Source: Blastocatellia bacterium
GTDB taxonomy: Bacteria; Acidobacteriota; Blastocatellia; Pyrinomonadales; Pyrinomonadaceae
Reading direction: 5' to 3'
DNA length: 64,000 nucleotides
Assembly: GCA_016789265.1 (NCBI GenBank)
Contig: JAEUQK010000025.1
Span: 1 to 64,000 of the forward strand
The notes below the pieces were generated by a model, which searched no databases, was not told where the DNA came from, and saw only the letters and a program-made list of their open reading frames with translations. The first letter of the stretch is position 1. Every line of letters starts with the position of its first letter. This document shows positions 37,201 to 44,967 of this stretch, in pieces. The translations under genes were made by a program, and so were the position numbers.

Positions 37201-37259
37201 AATGCGATGGTCAGGAGAGAAACCGCTCGCTTAATTTTGTTGATTGCCGGAATTTTCAT
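34209..37259 (-). CDS. TonB-dependent receptor, Oar-like with carboxypeptidase-regulatory domain
   Basis: 1016 residues. Signal peptide (KRAVSLLTIAFIFVISALGQ), N-terminal CarboxypepD_reg-like domain (GSITGIVTDPAGAVVPNATV), plug (YSAQYGQAIGAVINPITKSGG) and a large beta barrel ending in SARFNF, the terminal Phe signal for outer-membrane insertion. ATG 37259 follows GGAGG by about 7 nt. Such receptors are abundant in Acidobacteriota and import oligosaccharides or other large substrates. There is no SusD partner. Location in the sugar operon makes glycan import likely. Confidence 0.93.
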   Translation of the reverse strand: MKIPAINKIKRAVSLLTIAFIFVISALGQANTGSITGIVTDPAGAVVPNATVTVTNQGTNEKRTVQTDAEGRYEVLSLPTGVYTIEASGTGFQATSFRDLRLAVGEKARADVALTVSGVDAVVTVIDQTRVDTETATIGDTVATERITDNPVNGRDFTQLLATVPGSVQTTNQFQTSINGIPSTFGGTSVLVDGIDAGRVDLNGTSNVLGRVESRVNRVSMDSIQEVQVLEQNYSAQYGQAIGAVINPITKSGGNALHGSLFEFFRNEALDAEDYFAGKQKFRLNQFGGNISGPIKKDRVFFFGNYEGVRQTRGIQFTTLVPTAAFRATFAPSIAPVLATMPLPNAPFIPQGSSTPDPNRGIYSAQRDAKLREDTGSVKIDFLHTDKSQFSFRYNINDSKTDVPYGVASDQIAPAKLRVQLFKASHTYTLSGTSVNEFAFGINHNFTDVGAGPSTLPRFDLSFVDQALATPGPAQFAQIRTGAVYHFLDTFSFVRGNHSMKAGVDVRFNRRDAESKVQETLTFFGLNDFRDNVPFVVSRGGHPKLQYANENYSFFFQDDWKAHSRLSLNLGLRYDVSTVSREKDGRLQNFNLRTLTFTPQGEQLHDMDTNNWGPRVGFAFDIFGDQKTILRGGYGIFYNRELPASFGSPHANTYPTQSVDLFQWFFCAGGPPTWGYPVAPSTYNCGVPAAFYIEKDLQTAMAQHWSLNVQRDLGFGTLQVGYVGNHVTHILTDGVVSPRNVNRRDPVTSARPLSANFGDIFVVGGYPSSNYHGMQVNFRRNLSKGFRFNANYTWSHAIDNIAGFFKDYQNEYDINADRASADSDVRHNFSLDAGYGLRFRDWFGDGPKWLIDGWNVNTITQIRSGLPVNVTRSGGVFGGFSFRPNIVPGVPTRCPNYSLPNCQFNVAAFSDPGAGVYGNAGRNILRGPGFAQVDLSFGKNTRITENTSLQLRLEIFNLFDKANFADPSGGLVQGDNNTLRPTAFFGQSTATVGNQLGGLLGFGGPRQIQLSARFNF

Positions 37260-37293
37260 TTGATCCTCCAAAAATTGTGTCGAACTGTTTCCC

Positions 37294-38334
37294 CTATACT
37301 CGGGTGCAGCCACTCTTGACTGGAATGGCCGCGATTGCCTGAAAGTCGGGCGTCCATACGCCGTCTTTTTTCGGATAATAAGTTTCGAGATTCTCTGCGG
37401 TTAGCGAGATCGTCGGCGTCTGATCCCGTTCAGGGACAGGTTGACCGTCGAATAACCTTACGATCCCATCGATGCACCGAAGACCAACGTATTCAGGAAA
37501 CATACCCTGACTGACTTTCAAAGCCTCGCGCCTCATCAGCCAATCTTTCTCGTGCTCACCGGAAAGTCCAAAGCCTGCGACCGTGACCGTGTTCGGATCG
37601 AAACCCGCATCAAGGTAACCCATATAAGCTCCTTGAGCCGTCTCGTCGTCCATCGCAAAGATCACATCCACGCCGCCTTTTTCACCAAGGGTTTCTGCGG
37701 CGATCTTCCTTGCGATCGAAGGAGTTGCCTCACCGTTAATTGATGCGGTAACAACTGCATCGGACTGAATGCTCCTTACTCCGTCCACAAATCCTTCGCT
37801 GCGCAGAAGACAGGGCCTGAGCCAGGGAAGGCCAACGTCCAGAATACGAAGCGGCGAACCATCCCTATTTCTGACGTTATTTCCAACCCATTTGCCGAGA
37901 TCGAAACCGGCGTCGTAGTCGCAGATAGCGACCATCGTCGCCATTCCCTCAACAGGATTTGCTTCGACAACGACCGGAACATTCGCATCGGCCGCAATAG
38001 TAAGCACTTCTTCTAAACCCGATGTATTTGCCGGCGTTAATACCAATGCATCGACGCGCTGTGCAAGCTCTCGCGCTTGAGCTATCTGGTTTTCGACCGA
38101 GAGGCCGGCATCCAATACCTCCAGTTCAATGCCGTACTGCAATCCGCGACGTTTCATCACCTCGATCACGATCTGATACCAAATGTGAAAACTATAATTC
38201 GTCAGATAGCCGACCTTCTTTGGCGACATCGCCGCTTCGACAAGCGGGACCGCGTGAATTGCCGCATCCAGTCCCGGCGGCGGATCGTAGTGAGCCACCG
38301 GCGGATGGCTTTCTTCTGCTGCTGCGTTACTCAT
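37294..38334 (-). CDS. periplasmic-binding-protein-fold sugar-binding protein without signal peptide
   Basis: 346 residues. Peripl_BP_4 core: KKVGYLTNYSFHIWYQIV, DALVLTPANTSGLEEVL, NVPVVVEANPVEG, VIFAMDDETAQGAYMGYLDAG, VAGFGLSGEHEKDW. The N terminus (MSNAAAEESHPPVAHYDPPP) is hydrophilic, with no signal peptide, lipobox or HTH, and the operon has no ABC permease or ATPase. It may bind the sugar in the cytoplasm, perhaps as a sensor, or be exported by another route. The neighbouring transporter is a sodium symporter, which needs no binding protein. Confidence 0.8.
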   Translation of the reverse strand: MSNAAAEESHPPVAHYDPPPGLDAAIHAVPLVEAAMSPKKVGYLTNYSFHIWYQIVIEVMKRRGLQYGIELEVLDAGLSVENQIAQARELAQRVDALVLTPANTSGLEEVLTIAADANVPVVVEANPVEGMATMVAICDYDAGFDLGKWVGNNVRNRDGSPLRILDVGLPWLRPCLLRSEGFVDGVRSIQSDAVVTASINGEATPSIARKIAAETLGEKGGVDVIFAMDDETAQGAYMGYLDAGFDPNTVTVAGFGLSGEHEKDWLMRREALKVSQGMFPEYVGLRCIDGIVRLFDGQPVPERDQTPTISLTAENLETYYPKKDGVWTPDFQAIAAIPVKSGCTRV

Positions 38335-38353
38335 AGTTCCTCCAAAACTTGCT

Positions 38354-38398
38354 TTGCGCCGATGTTGCGCCGGCGCAGGTGGCGCAGGTGGCGCAAGA
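38354..38398. repeat. intercistronic GCGC-rich inverted and tandem repeat
   Basis: TTGCGCC occurs twice (38354-38360, 38365-38371), followed by three tandem 9-bp units of the type GGCGCAGGT (38372-38398), the last ending GGCGCAAG. The two arm types are complementary, so the RNA can fold into alternative stems. It fills the gap between the SDR and binding-protein genes of the operon and could adjust relative expression. Confidence 0.5.
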
Positions 38399-38400
38399 GA

Positions 38401-39183
38401 TCAACCTGTTTTCGGTACGCCGCCTATCTGGGTCAACAGTCCGCCGTCGACTGTCCAAATAGCCCCTGTCACAAACGACGAGCTTTCGTGCACCAGAAAA
38501 GCTACAACCTCAGCGATCTCTCGCGGCCGTGCGATACGCCCGATCGGGTGCATTGCGTTACAGGCGTCGTAAACCGATTGCGGATCCGGGTCGAGTGAGG
38601 CCGCCCACTTCAACATCGGCGTATCTACGGTTCCCGGACAGACCGCGTTAACGCGGACACCATCCTTTGCAAAATCCATTGCCATCGATCGCGTTAAGCC
38701 GATCAAGCCGTGTTTACTTACCGTATAGGCGAGTACATTTTGTTGGCTTGCAAGTGCCTGAACCGATGAGACATTCACTATCGAACCGCCCCGCTTCAAG
38801 ATATTCGGCAGACAAGCTTTGGCCGCATTCCATGCGCCCCTCAGATTGACGCCGATCACTTCGTCCCACTGTTCATCAGTAGTAGAAATTGCCGTCCCGT
38901 ATCTTTGTATTCCGGCACTGACCACCAGCGAATCGATCGAACCGAACTCCTTTGCCGTTGCTTCGACGGCGGCGAGAACATCTGCGCTATTTGCGACGTT
39001 TACCCTGTCGAATCTCGCTTTGCCGCCATTTCGCACTATCTCTTCACTGAGTTTCGATCCGGCATCTTCGTCCCAATCGATGATCGAAACTGCCGCGCCC
39101 CTTTCTGCCAAGAGCTCACATACTGCTCGTCCAATTCCCAAGGCACCGCCGGTCACGACGACCGTCTTTCCGTCAAACCTCAT
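38401..39183 (-). CDS. SDR dehydrogenase, possible aldose/sugar-acid dehydrogenase
   Basis: 260 residues: TGGALGIGRAVCELL (NAD loop), VSAGIQ, catalytic Ser in VNVSSVQALASQ, YTVSKHGLIG (YxxxK) and SSFVTGAIWTVDGG. It is the second SDR of the operon and overlaps the symporter stop by 4 nt. In non-phosphorylative L-fucose/L-rhamnose pathways one SDR oxidises the free sugar and another the 2-keto-3-deoxy acid; having two fits that scheme (inference). Which SDR performs which step cannot be read from sequence. Confidence 0.85.
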   Translation of the reverse strand: MRFDGKTVVVTGGALGIGRAVCELLAERGAAVSIIDWDEDAGSKLSEEIVRNGGKARFDRVNVANSADVLAAVEATAKEFGSIDSLVVSAGIQRYGTAISTTDEQWDEVIGVNLRGAWNAAKACLPNILKRGGSIVNVSSVQALASQQNVLAYTVSKHGLIGLTRSMAMDFAKDGVRVNAVCPGTVDTPMLKWAASLDPDPQSVYDACNAMHPIGRIARPREIAEVVAFLVHESSSFVTGAIWTVDGGLLTQIGGVPKTG

Positions 39184-41033
39184 GCAGCCTCCCTTGCCTT
39201 TTCGAGGCCGTCTTGCATTTCTTCAACATTTTGTGATTCTTCCGATGGAGGTTCGGACGGAGGCGGAAGGGTCTTGTACCAGGTGAAATAAAGTATGATC
39301 ACGCTTACTAGCGTCGTAGCAAGCAACGAAAATCCGATCTCGAGACGGTGAAGGACCAAATACAACATCGAAACATAAAGAGCCGTTATTCCTATCATTG
39401 CGATCAGCGTATTGAACAATTCGACCGAAAACGAAAGCTGTTTCTTAAAGCCCGGATCGTCCTCAAGGACTTCGCGTTTGACCGGGCCCCAAAAGCCCGC
39501 TGGTTGAACCTTGCGATAAAAATTCTTAAGAGTCCCCGTATCTGTCGGACTAGTAAGCATCGACACAGATATCGTCAGCAGAGTTGACGCAATGGCGATC
39601 ACCGGAAAGCCGATATACAACGGCAGCGGCTGGGCGAAAACGAATTGATCGAAAAAGACCTGTCCGAGCGACAGTGCCATCCCGCCAAAAACCCCGGCGG
39701 CATAGCCCTGTCCGTTCAAGCGCCACCAGTACCAGCGGAGCACGTTCGGAGGCAGAATTCCGGCGGCAAGAGTGCCGAAGATCCAAAGAAAAGCTGTGTT
39801 GATCGAAGTGCCGAAAACTGAAATGATCAATCCTGTAAATATCAGGAGAGCGGACGATATGTAGCTCACGCGAACAAGTTTCTTATTGTCCGCATCAGGG
39901 TTGATATATCGCTGGTAGATGTCTTTTACGAGGTAGGCCGCGCCCCCGTTGACCGTCGAGCTGAACGTCGCGAGAAAGCCGGAAAGCAGCGCCGCGAGCA
40001 TAAACCCGACAATTCCGATCGGCAGCATCGAACCGATTATCAGCGGCAATGCAGTTTCCGGATCAGCACGCAGTTTTTCATCTAACGCGACGTTTCCGAT
40101 ACCCATGATCGCCATAACGGCGATCGCCATCGCAAAACACCAGCGAACGGTATGTATCGCGCCCCAGAGAGCTCCGAGTTTCGAGGCATCACGTTCGTCC
40201 CTAGCAGCGAGGAATCGTTGGAAGTCATATAGCTGCTCGGGGCCGCTAAGACAGAGCAATAACCCCTTTGCCACCCAAACAGCCACTAGAGCGCCGAAGA
40301 ACGAATAATCCGTTCCGCCCGAAACGAGTCCTTGAAAAGACTCAGGCCGTACCGACGGCCAAATATCGCCCCAACCGGCCGGGATCTTTGACGCAAACTC
40401 TGCTCCGTTGAAATGCGAATAGCCGATAAATGCAAATGCGATAGCCCCTGCACTAAGTACGATCGTTTGAACGATCTCGACCCGGACGATCCCGTGAAAT
40501 CCGCCAAGAACGACGTAGGCTCCGGTAATTCCGAGGATCAGAAATGCACATGTATTCGGCGAGAAAGGAAGAAAGATCGCGCCGAACTTCCCCATACCGA
40601 TCGCGCCGTATCCGAGCAACGCGGTGATAGTAAGGATGGCGAAAAGTGTGTATGAAAACCTCGCAATATCGCCGGCCTTTCCGCTGCCGAACCTCGTCTT
40701 CATCCACTCAGCCCCGGTCATCGCGTCCGAGCGGCGGATCCACTTGCCCATGTAGGCGAGGTAGAACGCCGTGATCGGAAAGCCCCACAGCATGTGAACC
40801 CACATTCCTTTTAGGCCCAGGGCGATGAACGTCGATACGATCCACATCGTCCCGGTGATATCGAAGTAGCTCGACGAACCGGACATTGCCAACGCCCACC
40901 AAGGAAGCTGACGCCCGCCAAGGAAATACGAAGACATCCCCTTTGCGGCCTTGCGTTTCATCGCAAAGCCGATTGCCATGATGGTTGCGAGGTAGAGGAC
41001 GACTATTATCTGGTCGATAACAGAGAGGTTCAT
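39180..41033 (-). CDS. sodium:solute symporter (SSS family)
   Basis: 617 residues with about 13-14 membrane helices and SSS signatures (SSYFLGGRQLPWWALAMSGSSSYFDITGT near residue 35-62; GFMLAALLSGFLATFSSTVNGGAAYLVKDIYQRY around 330). It carries sugars or sugar acids into the cytoplasm with sodium. The C-terminal extension after the last helix is acidic and cytoplasmic. It is first in the 11-gene operon, with a 300-bp leader region behind it that carries a strong palindrome at 41148. Confidence 0.92.
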   Translation of the reverse strand: MNLSVIDQIIVVLYLATIMAIGFAMKRKAAKGMSSYFLGGRQLPWWALAMSGSSSYFDITGTMWIVSTFIALGLKGMWVHMLWGFPITAFYLAYMGKWIRRSDAMTGAEWMKTRFGSGKAGDIARFSYTLFAILTITALLGYGAIGMGKFGAIFLPFSPNTCAFLILGITGAYVVLGGFHGIVRVEIVQTIVLSAGAIAFAFIGYSHFNGAEFASKIPAGWGDIWPSVRPESFQGLVSGGTDYSFFGALVAVWVAKGLLLCLSGPEQLYDFQRFLAARDERDASKLGALWGAIHTVRWCFAMAIAVMAIMGIGNVALDEKLRADPETALPLIIGSMLPIGIVGFMLAALLSGFLATFSSTVNGGAAYLVKDIYQRYINPDADNKKLVRVSYISSALLIFTGLIISVFGTSINTAFLWIFGTLAAGILPPNVLRWYWWRLNGQGYAAGVFGGMALSLGQVFFDQFVFAQPLPLYIGFPVIAIASTLLTISVSMLTSPTDTGTLKNFYRKVQPAGFWGPVKREVLEDDPGFKKQLSFSVELFNTLIAMIGITALYVSMLYLVLHRLEIGFSLLATTLVSVIILYFTWYKTLPPPSEPPSEESQNVEEMQDGLEKAREAA

Positions 41034-41147
41034 ATCACTTTATCCAAAACCGGCTGCCGACTTTCTACTCGGCGTTGACTAAGTGCGTAAAACTTTGTTT
41101 CGTGTAATAGAATGGCCCGATCCTGAAACGGCCTCTCTCATTCAGCT

Positions 41148-41164
41148 AATTGGTGGTACCAATT
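41148..41164. promoter_or_regulatory. 17-bp palindromic operator in front of the sugar operon
   Basis: AATTGGTGGTACCAATT has perfect 7-bp arms around a 3-bp centre. It lies about 115 bp upstream of the symporter start. The arms equal those of the E. coli UxuR/ExuR hexuronate operator (AATTGGT..ACCAATT), sites used by GntR/FadR-type regulators, whereas the adjacent regulator gene is ROK family. The rest of 41034-41335 shows no gene; promoters there cannot be fixed. Confidence 0.6.
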
Positions 41165-41335
41165 GCTGTTTGAATGATATCGTGGAAAAAGAAGACTACT
41201 ACTACTCAAGAGACTACCGCCTTCGAATATCTTTATGCACTTCCCTTCTTAACTTTGATCAGTAACTTTCTCAGAACCGAAGATAAAGTAGTTTGTAGCA
41301 CAAGCAAATATCAGTGTCAATAGCGATCCGCTTGC

Positions 41336-42559
41336 TCAGCTGATCTTAGCGGAACTCGCTGCAACGGCATGTCGGCTTGACGCCGATCGGAAAAAATTCT
41401 GGAGTGCAATAGGGATCGCGCCAAAAAGGCTCGGCCTCTGAACGCTTGAAGGCCGAACAAGGATCTGCATCGGATCGACAACATACTTGCTGCGAATTCT
41501 TTGTCTGATGATCGGTTCTATGATCGGCCAGGCTGACGTGATGTCCCCGCCGACCACCACAGCCTCGGGATAGATACCGTGAACCAAGTTAGCTATACCT
41601 TCTCCCAGATACTCGGCCGTGATCTTGAGAGACTCAAGGGCCATCTCATCTCCTTTATTAGCTCGGGCGATCAATTCCTGAATACCTAAAACCGGAAGTC
41701 CTTGTTTTGCCGTCACACGATGAAACCGCTCCACCGTCGCGCGTTCAGACGCAAATGTTTCCCAGCATCCCCGCCGGCCGCATGAACACAATTCCCCGTT
41801 CGGGTCGATGCTCATATGGCCAAATCCTCCGAGTCCGAAGCGTGATCCGACCCGGAGTTCGCCATTAATGATAAGTCCGGTTCCGAGCCCTTCGACCACG
41901 AGAACAAACAAAAGCGTTCGGACGCTCGCCTCGTCAATAGGGCCGTACCAAAGCTCGGAGAACGCCGCCGCATTTGCGTCATTCTCTACGTAAACGGGTA
42001 ACCGCAATCTTGTCTCGAGAACCGATCTGACCGGAACATCATTCCACTCAAGATTAGGCGAACTTACGATCGATCCGGTCTCCCGATCTATAAGGCCCGG
42101 GACGCTCACGCCGACGGCAGCAAACCGAGCTCGGGAAAACTGGCTCTTTACCAGTGAATCGATTTGATCGGCAAGTCCATTCAGAAAAACATCTGGTTCG
42201 CCTTCGGTCAAGACAGACCGCTGCTGAAGGATCCGGCCGTTGAAATCGCTTACCGCAAAAACCGTGTCTATCACACCTATATCGATCGCGAGCACATAAA
42301 AGCTTTCGCTATTTATGTACAAATACGTGGGCGGACGTCCGCCGCTTGACGGGCCTTCCGTGCCTTCATAGACCAGGCCGTTCTTGATGAGGCGATTGAC
42401 GATAGCAGAGACGGTCCCGGGACGCAGTCCGGTGAACTTCGCAATGTCGGCTCGCGAGATCGGCTGCCGTTCACGGATCAAATGCAGAAAGACTGTTTGA
42501 TTTATGTCGCGGACATCATTGACGCCGACCATTCGAAATTCTTTTGACTTTCGGGTCAT
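41336..42559 (-). CDS. ROK-family transcription regulator (NagC/XylR-like)
   Basis: 407 residues. N-terminal winged HTH (INQTVFLHLIRERQPISRADIAKFTGLRPGTVSAIVNRLI), then the ROK sugar-kinase-like domain with AIDIGV, a GLGTGLIINGEL phosphate loop and the zinc motif CSCGRRGCWETFASE. GGGAG lies 6 nt before the ATG. It is transcribed toward the sugar operon and probably represses it until a sugar ligand binds. An ATP-binding or kinase activity is not implied by the HTH-bearing class. Its own operator is not obvious. Confidence 0.93.
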   Translation of the reverse strand: MTRKSKEFRMVGVNDVRDINQTVFLHLIRERQPISRADIAKFTGLRPGTVSAIVNRLIKNGLVYEGTEGPSSGGRPPTYLYINSESFYVLAIDIGVIDTVFAVSDFNGRILQQRSVLTEGEPDVFLNGLADQIDSLVKSQFSRARFAAVGVSVPGLIDRETGSIVSSPNLEWNDVPVRSVLETRLRLPVYVENDANAAAFSELWYGPIDEASVRTLLFVLVVEGLGTGLIINGELRVGSRFGLGGFGHMSIDPNGELCSCGRRGCWETFASERATVERFHRVTAKQGLPVLGIQELIARANKGDEMALESLKITAEYLGEGIANLVHGIYPEAVVVGGDITSAWPIIEPIIRQRIRSKYVVDPMQILVRPSSVQRPSLFGAIPIALQNFFRSASSRHAVAASSAKIS

Positions 42560-42785
42560 AGCACTCCCAGAACGGACTTAATAATACTCTCCGCGACCAG
42601 GATTGCAACACCACGTGCCAGGCCGGCCGATCCGGTATTTACAAGATCCGGACTGTTGAAAATTCACGCCTGCCACGCATCGCTTCGCGCACCCATCTTT
42701 TTTCCCGTGACGGCAGAACGCCGGTAAACCTTGTATTTGCTTGATGTTGGATAAATTGAGCGCCATCTGCATACTGTGTGTGCAC

Positions 42786-42803
42786 AAGGCACGAGCATTG
42801 CGT
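42786..42803 (+). promoter_or_regulatory. candidate sigma-54 promoter before the DUF5335-like gene
   Basis: AGGCACGAGCATTGCG places GG at 42788-42789 and GC at 42800-42801 with the required 10-nt spacing, and shares GGCACG and TTGC with the sigma-54 consensus. The predicted +1 near 42813 leaves only a few bases before the GAGGTG ribosome-binding site, a tight fit. The rest of 42560-42785 shows no gene. Confidence 0.35.
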
Positions 42804-42826
42804 TGTTGAGTTATGAGGTGACGATT

Positions 42827-43147
42827 ATGGCTCGACCGAAAACACAACACGACTGGACCTCGTTCCTTAATTTCTTTACCGAAACCAACCGCTCCCGCCC
42901 TACCAGACTCGGCGTATTCGAAGGTGGAAACGACTTTTGGCTTGAATCCGGTTTGCCGTTCACGGGGATCGACATCGAAATGTATCAAAACGCGCCGCAG
43001 ATACAGATAGTTCTCGGCGACTACACTCATGTCATTAACCGCGTCAACGAACTGAGAATGATACTAAGAAGCTCAGGCGAAGAGGATGGATTGGATATCG
43101 TTGACGATCTGGGTAAAACAACGATACTCCGATTTGAGGTCGGCTAG
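42827..43147 (+). CDS. small conserved protein, DUF5335-like
   Basis: 106 residues, soluble, no signal peptide: HDWTSFLNFFTETNRSRPTRLGVFEGG, then FWLESGLPFTGIDIEMYQ, a VRIVLGDYTHVI-like strand and a helix RVNELRMILRSSG. The pattern recalls DUF5335 proteins of unknown function; the assignment is by eye. ATG 42827 is fixed by GAGGTG 7 nt upstream. Its stop overlaps the convergent stop of the decarboxylase gene in the palindrome CTAG. Confidence 0.65.
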   Translation: MARPKTQHDWTSFLNFFTETNRSRPTRLGVFEGGNDFWLESGLPFTGIDIEMYQNAPQIQIVLGDYTHVINRVNELRMILRSSGEEDGLDIVDDLGKTTILRFEVG

Positions 43148-44520
43148 TCTTTCATTGTTTCCAGTATTCCGGAGATGTCGGCTTCGGTCGTGTCCGGGTT
43201 TATGAAGCAGAATCTCGCAACTGTCTCGTGTTCGCCATTAGTGCGCCATTTAGTCGGTGCGACCAGAGAATAACCATCGCGTTGATTTCTGAATGTCCAT
43301 TGTTTGTAATCTTCCGGGGACCAGCCCACTCGTCGAAATAGCACGCACGACAAACTTGGTTCCCGTACAAGTTCCGTGTAACCCGTCTCACCTATCAACT
43401 TCCCGGCGATCTGCGCCAATTCCATTCCCCGTGAAATAGCCTGAGCATACCGATCAGTCCCGTGCATCGCGAGTGAAAACCAGAGCGGCAGGCCCCTAAC
43501 GCGGCGTGTCAGCTGGATCTGGTAATCAGACGGATTGAACCCGCGGGCACCTTCATCATAAAAGATATCCAAGTAGCTTCCACCTTGTGCGTGGGCATTC
43601 CTGGCAAGTTCGGGTTCGCGATATATGACCGCACCGCAGTCGTATGGCGAAAACAGCCACTTGTGAGGGTCGATCGTGACGCTGTCGGCATTTTCGATTC
43701 CCTCGAACAATGGACGAGCCGACTCGACCGCCAAAGCCGCGCCGCCGTAAGCTGCATCGACATGAAACCAGACTCCGGCCTCATGGCAAACATCGGCGAT
43801 ACCTTTCAGGTCGTCGATTATTCCGGCGTTCGTTGTCCCTGCTGTAGCAACGACGGCAAAAAAACGCGATCGTTCGTCCTGAGTTAGCCCGCCTATCGTG
43901 TCGGAGAGCATCTTGCCATCGAGCCTTCCCTCGGTATCGATCAGCATCACGTCCGCGTCGATGACCTTTGCCATTGCTTTTACAGAAGAATGGGCTCCGG
44001 CAGATGTGATAATGATCCCTCTTGAGGTCGCCTTTTCCGGCTCTTTTGCTCGCCATGCTTCGCGGGCAGTTACCATCGCCGAAAGATTCGCTTCGGTCCC
44101 ACCGCTCGTGAAAACGCCGAATGCTCCGCTGGGCAATCCGATTAACGAGACCAGCCATCTCATTGCCTCGTTCTCCGCAAAGATGCATCCGGCACCTTCC
44201 ATCCAGAAAGCGCCGTGGACGCTCGTTGCAGACGTGACCAGATCAAACATCACGGCCGCCCGTGTCGGTGAGGCGGCAACAAAGGCAAGATGTCGCGGAT
44301 GATCGATCGGGACGCTCGCTTTCACAAGTACTTCCCGAAATAACTTGAATGCGACCTCTCCGCCTATACCTTTCTTGGTAATTGTGTCTCCCGCAAGCGA
44401 CTTCAGTTCCTTCTCGCTTTTCGGCATCGAAAGTGTCGGTTCCACATCGGTGATCCGGCCGATCGCATACTTCATCACATCGAGTGTCATTTCGACAATA
44501 TCAATATCAACGTTGTGCAT
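43144..44520 (-). CDS. PLP-dependent group II amino acid decarboxylase family
   Basis: 458 residues with FTSGGTEANLSAMVTARE (PLP phosphate region), WFHVDAAYGGAALAVESARPL (PLP Asp), and the Schiff-base lysine in SVTIDPHKWLFSPYDCGAV. This is the aromatic-L-amino-acid/glutamate decarboxylase family. Substrate cannot be assigned. No ribosome-binding site is obvious, but the ATG at 44520 (MHNVDIDIVEMTLDV) fits the usual length. It stands alone, convergent with the small DUF5335-like gene. Confidence 0.87.
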   Translation of the reverse strand: MHNVDIDIVEMTLDVMKYAIGRITDVEPTLSMPKSEKELKSLAGDTITKKGIGGEVAFKLFREVLVKASVPIDHPRHLAFVAASPTRAAVMFDLVTSATSVHGAFWMEGAGCIFAENEAMRWLVSLIGLPSGAFGVFTSGGTEANLSAMVTAREAWRAKEPEKATSRGIIITSAGAHSSVKAMAKVIDADVMLIDTEGRLDGKMLSDTIGGLTQDERSRFFAVVATAGTTNAGIIDDLKGIADVCHEAGVWFHVDAAYGGAALAVESARPLFEGIENADSVTIDPHKWLFSPYDCGAVIYREPELARNAHAQGGSYLDIFYDEGARGFNPSDYQIQLTRRVRGLPLWFSLAMHGTDRYAQAISRGMELAQIAGKLIGETGYTELVREPSLSCVLFRRVGWSPEDYKQWTFRNQRDGYSLVAPTKWRTNGEHETVARFCFINPDTTEADISGILETMKD

Positions 44521-44782
44521 AATTTCGAGAAAGGTCAGAAAGGAATATTACGCGAAAATTCTCTCATATCGAAAGAACTTAGGCCGAATGCCGCTTGACT
44601 AGAATAGATCGGTTTTGTTTGTCAGGAACATGACCGAGGTCACATACCTCGGAACACGTTAAGAAACGACAATAACCAAGTGAATTTTCAAGATTTGGTG
44701 CATTTTGCCTCACCAGCCCTAGCCTTACTGCGGATTTTTGCCCCATTATAACCACGCAGACATGGTGCAATTTTCCGCATGT

Positions 44783-44808
44783 TGTTGATAACCCCAATCT
44801 TATCAACA
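44783..44808. promoter_or_regulatory. perfect 9-bp inverted repeat, possible activator site
   Basis: TGTTGATAA (44783-44791) and TTATCAACA (44800-44808) are exact inverse complements with an 8-bp spacer, the size of a dimeric regulator site. It ends 20 bp before the sigma-54-type promoter at 44828, closer than a usual enhancer site. Confidence 0.5.
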
Positions 44809-44827
44809 TTTAGTAGCCCACATCGTT

Positions 44828-44845
44828 TTGGCATATTGCTTGCAA
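44828..44845 (+). promoter_or_regulatory. candidate sigma-54 promoter
   Basis: TTGGCATATTGCTTGCAA matches TTGGCA-N6-TTGCA with GG (44830-44831) and GC (44842-44843) exactly 10 nt apart. Predicted +1 is near 44855 on the plus strand. No protein gene follows on that strand for 1.3 kb, so the product would be a short RNA ending at the hairpin 44938-44967. Confidence 0.5.
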
Positions 44846-44937
44846 TGCTCCAAGGGTCAGTTTGCGCTTCAATGGCAAGACCGAGCCAAGAGATCGGACG
44901 AGTTTGATCGACTTACACGATTCCGGGGAGGGCTAAA

Positions 44938-44967
44938 GGCCGCTCAACACCTCACCTTTGAGCGGCC
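44938..44967. terminator. perfect 10-bp hairpin, possible terminator
   Basis: GGCCGCTCAA pairs with TTGAGCGGCC around a 10-nt loop. In the minus direction it is followed by TTTAG and could end the META-protein transcript; in the plus direction it could end a transcript from the sigma-54-type promoter about 85 bp upstream. Neither side has a long T-run. Confidence 0.5.

Noticed and set aside
42578..43030. 150-codon minus-strand frame across the DUF5335-like gene
   Set aside because: Overlaps the supported plus-strand gene with a good ribosome-binding site; Cys/Arg-rich random composition.
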